DNA from: Erodium maritimum
Taxonomy: Eukaryota > Streptophyta > Magnoliopsida > Geraniales > Geraniaceae
Assembly (NCBI GenBank): GCA_963921825.1
Contig: OY997594.1
Coordinates: 44,510,557 to 44,574,556 of the forward strand
DNA length: 64,000 bases
Direction of reading: 5' to 3'
The translations under genes and the position numbers were made by a program. Shown here piece by piece: positions 22,778 to 33,585 of the stretch (position 1 is its first letter; every line of letters begins with the position of its first letter). The notes beneath the pieces are model-generated. The model saw only the letters and a list, made by a program, of their open reading frames with translations. It made no database searches and was not told where the DNA came from.

Positions 22778-23462
22778 TAGGGATGGCAACGGGGCGGGTT
22801 CGGGGCTGGGATCCCTCTCCCCGTCCCTGCCCCGTTCACTTGCTCCACGCCCCTTCCCCGCCCAATCCCCGGGTTGACCCTGACTCGACCCCGCCCTGAG
22901 AATGCCCCCTCGGGTTCGTGGATTCCCCACCCCACCCCGTTTAGGGGTTGTATTTAAAAAAAGATTAATTCTTTTACAAGACATTAATTTACTAAGTGGT
23001 GATTTATGATAAATTAACAATTATAAACGTTGTTCTATGGATACTTATACTAAACTTTTGTTGTTTTGTTTAGTAGAATGTAATTTTTCTTTTAAAAATA
23101 TTTATATATTTTTAATATTTATTAGGTAATATTTTTGATTCATATTGATATTTATATAATATATTATGGGATAAATATATATTACACAAACAAACCAAAA
23201 CCACAAGTTTATGTTAGTTGAGTTGGTAGAGTGATTTGATTACTAGCAAGAGGTTTAGAGTTCGAATCCCCCAACCAATTTTTTTCAGTAATATATGAAA
23301 GGACTAATATAATCGGGGCGGGGAGTACCATCCCCGGCCCCGCCCCGACCCTAGTCAATGCCCCGTTCCCCGCCCCGATAATTAAAATCTCCGCCCCGAA
23401 CCCGCCCCGATTGGGTCGGGGCCGGGGATCCCCGTCGGGGTCGGGTTATTTTGTCATCCCTA
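22778..23462. mobile_element. hAT-type MITE with perfect 8-bp TSD
   Basis: Starts TAGGGATGGCAACGGGGCGG, ends TTATTTTGTCATCCCTA. The flanks CTTCCGGT (22770-22777, 23463-23470) are identical. The ends are G/C-rich like the 19458 element, but the AT-rich core differs and carries a tRNA-like block. No transposase. Confidence 0.88.
23211..23285 (+). ncRNA. tRNA-like Pol III unit inside the hAT MITE
   Basis: GTTGAGTTGGTAGAGTG resembles an A box and D arm. GAGTTCGAATCCC (23258-23270) is a near-perfect B box and T arm. A T7 run at about 23279-23285 could terminate Pol III. The acceptor stem does not pair well, so this is a tRNA-derived or SINE-like sequence rather than a working tRNA gene. Confidence 0.5.
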
Positions 23463-23470
23463 CTTCCGGT

Positions 23471-26400
23471 TAACAGTTAATTAGGGGGAAGCGAAGCCGG
23501 GAGAACGATAGAGGATGTGGGCGATGCTCTGAACCCTTGCTCGAGCCACATATACTTCTCAAAACATGTGTGTCCTTGTGAGTGTGACGCCTCACAGTTT
23601 TACACACAAAATGGGGGCACTACATGTGTATCGATCGTCAAGTAGTAATCGGATAGTAAGTACCCAAAGGAGAAAATAAGCATACACTCTTTATCATGTT
23701 CATTATTCAGTTGTCTTGGTTCGAGGTATTTAACATTGGTAGTTTTGGAGTGCAAAAGTAAGTAATTCGCTAGGCTTTCATGCGTTTTCCCATATAACAC
23801 ACATCATATTCATTCACATGCCATGAAAGAACACCAATTACTAACCAGGGTCCTACATTCATGACTTTTAGTTACATAGATAAAATGGTCGACATGCAAA
23901 TTATACACATATAAATAAATAAAGCGAAAGAATTAGAAATACCGAAAGATGAAAAAAAATTGTACTGTGGCAATCGCGTTTGACACGTTTCCCACCAAAT
24001 TACAACTCTCAACTCTTAGCTTACTACTTTATATCTCTATACAAATTGGCTCTCATAATCCAAAGCTACAAAGGAGTATTTATGCACAAAAATCAAACCT
24101 TAATCAACTAAGTAATAACTTCGCATTCCCTCCATCGTGCTCCCACCATTTTGGAAAGTCGGAGCACGTTTCTAGGCAGTTGGTGTCGCTTTCCGATCGA
24201 CGCCCTCGATGGGTGGTCGTTCGAGTATTATGGTATCCTATGGTCATACTCGAATGATGTCTTGCCGAGTACCACCGTATCTGATGCTCTATTCGTTAGG
24301 TGTGTCGTTGGGTACTGAGTGCTTCTTACTTCGTTTTCGTCCGTTTTTTGCTCTTTTTGTTCCAAATTATTATAAAAGTTTAACAAGAAGCAAAAAACCA
24401 AAAACGAGGAAAATTAGAGTAAAACTTATTATAACGTGGTTAAAATAGTGCTAAATATGAGTTAAACACTCTAAAATGATGTAAAATGCATACGCATTAG
24501 GGAGATTTCAATAAAATTCTCTACCGAAAGGAAAATAGGGCCGTTGGTTGTACCTAGAGCATCCAATAACTGATTTTTAGGATGTGGTCTCTAAGCTTTG
24601 AATGTACGACGACCTGTCATCTGGCTATGGATTCACCTTAACAAGTGGCTGAGATAAGGTTTCCAAACTGTAGGTGAAGTTGGATCGGGGTTTTGTGTCA
24701 AAATGCTTCCAAGCAGACTAGCAGAACCTCCATCTTTACAATATTGGGATATTGATATTGGATCATCTTATGTTCGTCCTTGATACCCAAAGACAAGTTG
24801 TGGTCCGACCTCGTCGTCATTTTTGCTTTGAAATTATCTAGGTTGAAGATATGAGATGTGAAACCCCCATACGTGAGGTCTAGGGTCCCATATTAAACCG
24901 TGTGGTATTAAAGAAGACCTTGTAGGTTGGCACGACACTCCATCCCATCATCTAACAATCATAGACGACCATGAGCATGCTAAAGGAGCTGGGGAGTCTT
25001 GGTTTCTAGAACATAAAAGACTTTAACTTGACATTCCTAAGCATACAGATGTTAAGTTCCTCACGAACAAAGCGAAATATATCCTTTAGTCTCTTGGGTC
25101 TTCAAGGCCAAATAAAACGTTTCGAGGTCCATTCTAGAGGCCAAAAGCGAAAATAACTCGAGCATTATTTGGTTGGGCATCTTCTCCACCCAGGAACTTA
25201 TTAAGGATGGGGAGAGGCTATCCATAGGGGAGGAAAAATAAAAATTCTCAACCAACCTTGGTTTATTGGAATTCATCCCAGGTAAGAATCGATGGGGCCC
25301 GGGTCTAGAGGGTCAACTTGTGTCTAAGATTATGCACATCGAGTTGTAGGAATGAGATACGGACATCCTAAGGGACCTCTTGGCGATAGAGACATCACAT
25401 AAATTCCGGTAGTTATGATAAATGCATTAGTAAGAGAGGATTTTTGGTAATGGAGTAAGGAGTAGAAGGGTCACTACTCGTTTTGTTCGATGTACATGTT
25501 TTTGGCACACGACGCCAAGACATGTATGAAATCTGCTCGGACATCTGGAGTTCCATCTAAAATCGAAGTATTTCCAAAGGCTCATAATTTCCTCTATTGT
25601 ACATGTTCAGGCAACCTCTAAGTAGCCACACACCTAAAGGATACGAGAGTGGATATCTTGACCCCATGCCCCATATGTTCTGCAAGGGATGAGATGGAAA
25701 TCCAATTCCTCATTACATGCCATTTCGCTATAGAATGATGACAGAAGATGGACTCTTGCATTCTACTTAAGCGAATGATTTTGAAACATGGCTCTAAGTT
25801 GTCTTTGTAATCAATCCAATGAAAAATGAGGGATAAATAACACTCATCTTCTAGGAAATCTAGACCGATATCTGAGGAAACTCTTTGTCGGGTGTGTAAC
25901 ATGTATATAAACTAGAATCAATGAAGACAGGAAGACAACTCATCAATCATCTGAAAATCGGTTTCCCCAGAAGCCACAACCTAGGCCCCACCACCCCACA
26001 TTACTTTCTCAATTTTTGTGGATGAGGCGCTTTTTAAGGGTTGTGACATGGTGGGTACGGGGTTTATTTATCGAATCGCTACTAGGGAAGTTCTGGGGCA
26101 GGAATTACTTCGGCCCTAGATCCCCAGAACCCAACATTGGTTGAAGCATTCACTAGCAGGGACACTTTCTAGTGGCTAGAGGCCAATCCGTGAAAACGGC
26201 ATCGGTCAAAAACAACTATCAAGTCATGGTTGAACAAATCCGCATGAAGACTATATTTTGTTCCTCTTTATGTTTAATCATATCAAATTGTATAGACATG
26301 CTGTCAAGAATTGAGAATGCGCAACTCGAGGTCATGAAACAGGTAACAAATAAAGCGCAACTCACTAGCTTATCAGGACGGCTTGTTTAGAGTCTATTTT

Positions 26401-26484
26401 GGAGTGGCAAGAAATGGTATCCCAGCCTCCCTTTGGTATATTCTTATTGTCGATATCTAATAATATATTTTCTCATGTTCAAAA
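23471..26484. other. 3 kb of unassigned intergenic DNA
   Basis: I find no supported gene, terminal repeat pair or RNA gene. Several short minus-strand ORFs (25276-25061, 25902-25618) look faintly protein-like but match no family I know. The block may be a heavily decayed transposon or gene. Confidence 0.3.
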
Positions 26485-26493
26485 TAATAATTA

Positions 26494-27845
26494 GGGTTAA
26501 TTCCATCTCACTACCCTAAAAGTTTCATATTCCATTTAAATTACCTTAAACTTTTTTTGTGTTGTCTCGCTACCCTGGAGTTTCGTTTGTATCAATTTAG
26601 TACCTTCCGTCTATTTTTTCGTCTAATTTTTCGTCTAAAACAGATAAAATGTCCATAATACCCCTCACTAACAGTCAAATTTTAAAAATCATGTCATTGA
26701 TTGTTCAGAACCAAAAAAAAAAAAGTGGTGAAATATCAATAATGCCCTGCATTAACTTTCAAATTTTCAAAATATACCATTATAATTTCCATGAACAAAA
26801 TTTCAGGTATTTACATAAAAATTATATTTTTATTTTAAAATATTTAAAAACCATATTTTATTTTTAAATTATATAAATCATATTTTAAATCGAAAAATAT
26901 ATGCAAATAATTTATTACTATAATTATTTTTATTATTATTATAATTTTTATTATTATCAATTTATATTTTTATTTCAGTAATTCTATTTATATTTAATTT
27001 CTTAATTCTGTTTATTTTATAAATTTCAATTACATACCCAAATCCTGAAGTAAACGAGATAGAGCAAGTATAAAGGAGCATATTTGGACGGTGGCTCGAG
27101 CTTTAACCTTCCCTAAACTCTTTTCTCCATATATTTAAACAACTTATTTCTCCAAACAATAATAGTGCTAGAACAGAACTTGAAATTGAAATTCACCAAA
27201 TCAAATCCCAAAAGAAGAAGTCATGAACAGATCTGAAACTAGACTCGATTCGAAACCTTAAAGATGATTCAAAAGATATTGTCGAGCTCGTCGAGGTCGG
27301 AAGTGGAGATTTGGCCGTTTTTTTCTCCACGATCTTCTTCGTCTCTACGAGCAGGTCCGATTACAGTAGCTACACCAATTCCGGCCACACATAACAATAC
27401 TTAAATCTTTCTCGTTGTCAAAGCTTGTTATGACCGACGATCTATATAATGCGGAGTTGATACAAGGAGAGGAATATTTCACCGTCTTTCATGCAATCTC
27501 CATCTCTCTCTTTGAGCTCTAACAAATCGATGAGAACATCAGATCGAAAGTTTTGGAACAAAAAAATCATAGAAATTGTAGGGTTCTTCATGAACTTGAA
27601 ATAAGTAAAGAAAGGGACGAGGAAAGGAGAAGTAAATAAGGAAATGAAAGGGTATTAGGGTTTTAAGAGAACAAAAGACACTTTGGTTATTTAAAAAAAT
27701 ATCTAGGTCATGTTCCAGACACATGAAATTTAACGAAAGATGTTAAATTAAGACAAATGAAACTCTAAAGGAACGAGACGACAAAAAAGAAGAAGGCTAA
27801 TTTGAATAGAATCTGAAATTCTTAACCTAGTGAGATGGAATTAAT
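26494..27845. mobile_element. TIR element (MULE-like), non-autonomous
   Basis: The left end GGGTTAATTCCATCTCACTA is the inverse of the right end TAGTGAGATGGAATTAAT. The inverted similarity continues inward for about 150 bases (TTCATATTCCATTTAAATTA against AATTTGAATAGAATCTGAAA; CTGGAGTTTCGTTTGT against AATGAAACTCTAAAGG). No transposase. The flanks are AT-rich and I could not fix the target duplication. Confidence 0.6.
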
Positions 27846-27908
27846 ATTATAATAGGAACAATCTCATATTATTACATATATTGAATTGTGTGTAAAAGTA
27901 TGAGATTG

Positions 27909-28301
27909 TGTTAGAACCAAAATCGAATCCCTTAGAAATCCAACGTTTAATCAAACAATGAGAATTTAAACATAGAACAACATAGAAAGCGTACCTGATT
28001 TCATGTCGATGAAGAGAACAAGATCGATTTGGCCTTCCACTGATTAATCTCGTATGCTCTCAATTTTCTCTCACTCCATAGATGAGGATGGAGGAGAATG
28101 AAAGACGGCTGGTTAATCTAGGGGACCAAACCCTAATTACTACAATTTATATACTCTAATTAAAGCTCATTACTCTAATCAGACATACATTGGGTATCAC
28201 ACATTGCAAAACTCATACAAATTATTTATCCTGATACGAATATTGGCCCAAATATGTCTCAATTTAGAAGCCCACATGTTGGATTATAAAATAACCCAAT
28301 A
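27909..28301 (-). repeat. 3' LTR of the copia element
   Basis: About 393 bases, TGTTAGAACCAAAATCGAAT to ATAACCCAATA on the plus strand. It aligns with both halves of the right LTR: the part before 46221, and 48912-49265 (CATAGAAAGCGTACYTGATT, ATGAAGAGAACAAGATCGAT). The inner end has a mutated terminal dinucleotide. Confidence 0.85.
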
Positions 28302-28312
28302 ATCTCCCATTT

Positions 28313-28834
28313 GGAATACGAGTGTGCACAAAATGGCCAATAATTCTTAAGACATCTTCCTTAAACAATCTGGTCCATTTCTTGTACCAACATGAGACCA
28401 AAGCGGCATTTGCTACATTTATCACAACTAGACCAATTAATGATCACCATACAAATACATTCAATGACATAGATCAAGTATGGATGTGTGACTAGAAATT
28501 ACATGCAATGTGATTTCATCCATGCCTATTTCCAATTGGTCCTAAATGCTTAAGTGAGATCAATATTAACTCTTGTAACCCTTGACGTTAATCCACAATT
28601 GAAAGATAAAATATTCAGAGCAGGAATAATGATAACATCATCAACTTTATATATATATATATATATATGTCAATCCAAATGAATCAACACAAGCAATAAA
28701 GTCCCACTAAACCTTCATATCATCAATTAAGACAACACCCATATGAGCAGTATGCTAATGAAACACTTTGGGTGTCAAGCCCTCATTTAGTGGGTCCGCT
28801 ATCATATAGTTTGTTCCTACATGCTCAATAGACA
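28313..28834 (-). other. Copia 3' untranslated end
   Basis: Follows RNase H and precedes the polypurine tract. Contains a (TA)10-type microsatellite near 28650-28668. No ORF of note. Confidence 0.5.
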
Positions 28835-29747
28835 CTATTTTGATTTGAACTCTTTCTTTAACAACCACAACTTGATGTCTGTGTGTTTAGACTTTGAAGA
28901 GCTTCTGTTGTTATTCGAATACAAGACTGCAGAAATATTGTCACAATAGACCTTTAGAGGTCTCTCGATTCCGTCCATAACTCGCTGCCCGGTGACAAAA
29001 TTTCGCAACCATATAGCCTGATTGGTTGCCTCATAACAAGCTATGAATTCTGCTGCCATGGTGGAAGGATCTATAAGTGCCTGCTTATCACTTCTCCAAG
29101 ATATAGCTCCCCAAACAATATGTATACATAGCCAGAAGTGGATCTCTTAATATCTTGACAACCCGCAAGATCAGAATCAGAATTCCCAATGATCTTCAAA
29201 TTTTCTGACTTTTGATAGGTGAGCATATACTCTTTTGTTCTATATGAGTACCTCATGACCCGTTTGGTTGCTTTCCAAAGATCCATACCGGTCACTTAAA
29301 TATCTGCCCAACATACCCACTATATACGTCAAATCCGGACGGGTACATACTTGAGCATACATAAGACTCCCAATAGCCGAAGCATAAGGAATATTAAGCA
29401 TTTCCTTTCTTTCAAGTTCATTTTGGGGAATTGATTGAGACTAAACTTGTCTCATTTAGCAACATGAGTATCTCCAAGTGCACAACCCTTCATGCCAAAT
29501 CTGGCAAGTACTTCCTCGATATAGCTCATTTGTGATAACCCAAGAATACCACGATATTGATCTCGGTGTATCTTGATTCCCAATACAAAAGATGCGTCCC
29601 CAAGATCTCTCATTTCAAAATGTTTTGTTAGAAATCTCTTGGTTGCGTGCAACAAGCCTATATCTCTACTTGCCAACAAAATGTCGTCGACATAAAGCAC
29701 TAAAAAGATGAATTTACTCCCACTGAACTTATGATATACACAATTAT
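28835..29747 (-). pseudogene. Copia pol: RT catalytic part (YVDD) and RNase H
   Basis: FLVLYVDDILLAS (within 29769-29452) is the RT active-site block; MRDLGDASFVLGIKIHRD follows. The RNase H part is split in two frames: KATKRVMRYSYRTKEYML and NSDSDLAGCQDIKRSTSGYV (29295-29071), then MAAEFIACYEATNQAIWLRN and SSKSKHTDIKLWLLKKE (29059-28835). The order matches copia. Frameshifts and stops make it non-functional. Confidence 0.88.
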
Positions 29748-32700
29748 TGTAATAACCACTCCCGGTCAACGACAGTCAAACCTGCGAAAAACGGGAAAAT
29801 TTTAAAAAAATTTAAGACAGACACTTAATTGAACCTAAAATGACCCCGAGGGTCATACCGTACTTAATTTGACCCCGATATCGACCAAAGTGAGTTCCGG
29901 GGGACTCAGGGCAACTTTTTAATCAATTTGGGAAATGTTGACTTTTCGCCGGAAAAGTCAACCGAGCGACGTTTTGGTCCATTCGAGGACCGTTTTGGAT
30001 CCAAAAAGCTTAACCATCGTAGCAGCGGTTTTAGTTGAGCCGTTTCCTTGTAGCCCGTCAAGTTTCGAAATTTCTTGGAAAAAGTGCCCGTTCGGGGCCC
30101 GAAACGTCCGAATTTCGCGAATCAGATTGGAAAATATCTTCTAGATATTTTTCCAAAAAGGTGTGGGACCCACCTTGCCACTTGTCAAACAAGTGGTGGT
30201 GTTAGTTTTGGGTGGAAAATTAAAGAAGAGAATAAAGGGGGGGGGGGGGGGGGTTCGGCCACTTAACAAAAAAAGAGAAAAAAAAAATAGAAAAAGGAGA
30301 AGAGAGTTAGAGAGAGAAGGAGAAGGAGAAGAAGAGAGAAGGAGAAGGAGCTAGGGTTTGGGGAATATCCAACCCTTGGATCGTCTCAAGGCTAGGAGAA
30401 ATCGAACTCTCCTCGTCTTCCTCTACGGTAATCACCAAACCGATCTTCGATTTGTCATTTTCTAAATTTAGGTTTTGGTTTGAAACTATTAGCTTAGGGT
30501 TGTATTGGGGTTGGGGGAGCGTTGGAGACGTTTTGGAGACGTTTGAAGGTGAAGGGGGACGTTTTCCGGCGACCGGGAGCTCGGGGGGACCTCCGGCCAC
30601 CATAGGGGGTGGCTGGCCACCATGTGGGGTGGCTGGCCGGAGCTAGGGCTGGCCACCACCATGGTGGGCCGGGCCCAAGCCAACCCTAGCCACCCACGGC
30701 CAAGGGTGGTCGGGTGGGGCCCACGTGCTCGGGTGATTGGGTTTTGTGTTCGGATGGTTTAGAACGTTCCCCGGACCATTTATCCACAACCGAATCGAAA
30801 TTTGGAATTAAAATGCGAAAGTTGTAATTATCGGGTTTAGAAACTTTAAACGTTAATTAAATGACTCGGAAGTCGGAATTCGATTCCGTCAAGGGCGTTG
30901 GGTTCCTTGAAATATTCTAAGACCGTAGAAACGAAAACGGGAATTTTTGGAGCCCCGGAAGGGCATTTCCAAAACCCGGGCAGATTCGCCATGTCGGGCG
31001 AATCGGGCCTTTACGGGTCCTTTATCGACAATGTCAAGTAATTGGGAAGTTTGGGAGTGATCGACATTGTCGGGGTTACGTTTGGGCGTTAAGTTTATTG
31101 AATTTCAGTTTATTCCTGCGAGTTTAAAAGTGCCTTAAAATTGTGTTCTTTTAGATCGTGCTGCGGACCGAGGCAAAGGAAAGCTAGGTGAGTGACTGAG
31201 ATCACGCCGGGGCTTATTTGGGCACTTTTGGAGAACATATACGAGGTAGGGAAAAGTAGCCGGATCTCGACCCTGACTAGGGAAAGTTAACAGTAGAATT
31301 GCATGTGACACCGGGGTGTCGTGGGTTAAGTAGGTTATCGAATATTAGAAAGGCATGATACGGGAACGTAGCGAACCTTAGAAATGCATGTGATACTTAG
31401 TAGTGTCGTAGGAGTAGAGAACTTAGCGATATTAGAATTACTGGAGGCATATGACCATGCCCGGAGGTTGACCATGCCCGTGTTTTATTGCTGGTGTCTT
31501 GGGTGGCCATGAGAGCCCGTACTTTACTGTTGTGTCTTTGGTGGCCATGAGAGCCCGTGTTTTACTGTTGGTTTCTTGGGTGGCCATGAGAGCCCGTGTT
31601 TTACTGTTGGTGTCTTGGGTGGCCATGAGAGCTCGTGTTTTACTGTTGGTGTGTCTTGGGAGGCCGTGAGTGCCCGTGGGGTTGTTGAGCCCGTGAGTTA
31701 CTGTTGGTGTGTCTTGGGAGGCCGTGAGTGCCCGTGGGTTTGTTGAGCCCGTGAGTTACTGTTGGTGTGTCTTGGGAGGCCATGAGGGCCCGTGGGGTTG
31801 TTGAACCCGTGTTTTTACCGTTGGAGTCTTGAGTGGCCATGAGTGCCTGTGGGGTGTTGAACTGGTCTTGTTGTTGTTGGTTGAACCTTGCTTGTGATTG
31901 TGATTGCAAGCGCCCGAGGTTAGTGACCCGACTTCGTGTCAGGAAGTGGTGTGGAATTTGGCTGGCTTACGAGTTCGAGTCTCGGTAAGTTGCGAGCGTT
32001 CTTTGGCTAGCCTGATCCGTGTTCGAGTCTCGGCAGGTTGTGAGGGTTTTTAGGCGATGAGAGGGCAACTCCCCTTCCGACTAGTTATCAGAAAAGTTGC
32101 TCGGTTTATCGCCAACAGGTCGACCGCCTGGAGCCTGACAGTGATAGGTAAAGCGCGTGGGGCAGGCTCGAGCCCAGCCGGTTAGCAACCGGCACTGAGC
32201 AGCTGACAGGAATGCGATCCTTTGTGATCTTGTTTAGTGTGCGATCCTTTGTGATCTTGTTTGGTGTTGCGTAGTATTCTGTCGTGTCTTTGGAGGAGGT
32301 CGTCGATAGTTGTGTCGGGTTTACATTACGAGTCCGAGTGTTGAGTCTGTTGAGGAAGGTAACGTGTTGTGTTGCCATTTGAGTACTTGAGTTTGGGGAT
32401 TGTAGTCCCAGTGTTGGGTTTGGTTTCGGTGTTACCGGCATTGTCTGCTAAGTATGCCGTAGTCAGTCTGTTATCCGTGGTGGTGAGCGAACGCTCACCC
32501 CTAGCTGCTTTTCCTACAGGTACTGATCACAGGACGGACTAAGTGAGCTCTCGAAGCTTAAGGAGCTAGGAGCGGGGTCCGGGTTTTATCTTTTGAGTCT
32601 AGTGACGGATATCATGTACCTTGTCCATTTGTTGGGACGTTTTTGAGTTGTAAATATTATTTTGATTAACTATTTGGTAATTTCAAAGTGTTTATTCAAA

Positions 32701-32772
32701 ACATGTGTCAAATGTTTTATGATGTTAAATGTTCGCGTCCCGAGTTCGGTTTACTGAAATTGGGGCGTGACA
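29748..32772 (+). mobile_element. Solo LTR (gypsy type, family A) inserted in copia RT
   Basis: 3,025 bases from TGTAATAACCACTCCCGGTC to TTGGGGCGTGACA. The 5-bp duplication ATTAT occurs on both sides (29743-29747, 32773-32777). No internal region or second LTR is present, so it is a recombination product. It contains minisatellite units near 31480-31860, a G19 run at 30235-30253 and a conserved hairpin/splice-acceptor-like block near 32482-32520. Confidence 0.92.
31480..31860 (+). repeat. Minisatellite in solo LTR A
   Basis: About nine imperfect units of roughly 40-60 bases containing GGTGGCCATGAGAGCCCGTG or GGAGGCCGTGAGTGCCCGTG, then TTTTACTGTTGGTGTCTTGG. Unit length and sequence drift along the array. 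Confidence 0.85.
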
Positions 32773-32777
32773 ATTAT

Positions 32778-33585
32778 CCACTGCATTAACCTCAAAACCG
32801 AATGAGGTAATGATAGTATGAAACTTGTGATACCATTGACGGGAAGCTTGTTTGAGACCGTAGATGGACCTTTTGAGTTCACAAACCATAGACTTTGGGG
32901 CACCTGATACAAATTTTTTTTGGTTGTGTCATATATATGGTTTCCTCATTTTCACCATTGAGAAAAGTCGTCTTAACATCCATCTGATGCAGCTCCAAAT
33001 CCAAATGAGCTACAAGTGCCATTATTGTTTTTAAACCCTTAGCAACTAGACGCGCTTTATACCTCTCAACGTTGCCCTTCTAAACCCGCTTGGTTTTAAA
33101 TATCCATTTGCAACCACTATGCTTCACACCTTCAGGCAACTTGATGAGTTTCCAAACGCCATTATCATGCATATATTTTCTCATCATTCACGACATCGAT
33201 CCACTTTTGACAGTTAACACTTTGTTTGACTTGTTGGAAGTTGATTGGATCATCTTCCATTGTTCTGATGGCAAACTCATGTTCCTGAAGGAATACAATG
33301 TAATCACTAGAGATTTCACTCCTCTTGTCTCTAGTGGATCGTATAAGTGGCACTTACTCTTGAGGTAGTTATGGTTACTCTTCTAGAACAACCTCTTGAA
33401 CTTGAGCATGAAGTGGTAGGGGAGAATCCTTATTGTTGTCTTTTGTTGTGTCTTGAACAATTTCAACATGTTGAACATTGTCAATAACAACATTCGGAAG
33501 AGGAAAAAATTCCTCTTCAAAGACAACATTGCTAATACTATTTCTCCCCTCAAACACAACATCCTCAAGAAATCGCGCATTTCTT
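32778..33585 (-). pseudogene. Copia pol: integrase-RT linker and N-terminal reverse transcriptase
   Basis: Read on the minus strand from 33585: NARFLEDVVFEG resumes where the LINE interrupts pol. Then KWIDVVNDEKIYAMHDNGVW, GCKWIFKTKR, ERYKARLVAKG and HLDLELHQMDVKTTFLNGE are the classical copia RT blocks. About 20 residues are missing between AKG and IMALVAH. At 32777 the solo LTR interrupts the domain. Confidence 0.85.

Noticed and set aside
23211-23276. Functional tRNA gene
   Set aside because: The B box is good, but the acceptor stem does not pair and the unit lies inside a MITE.
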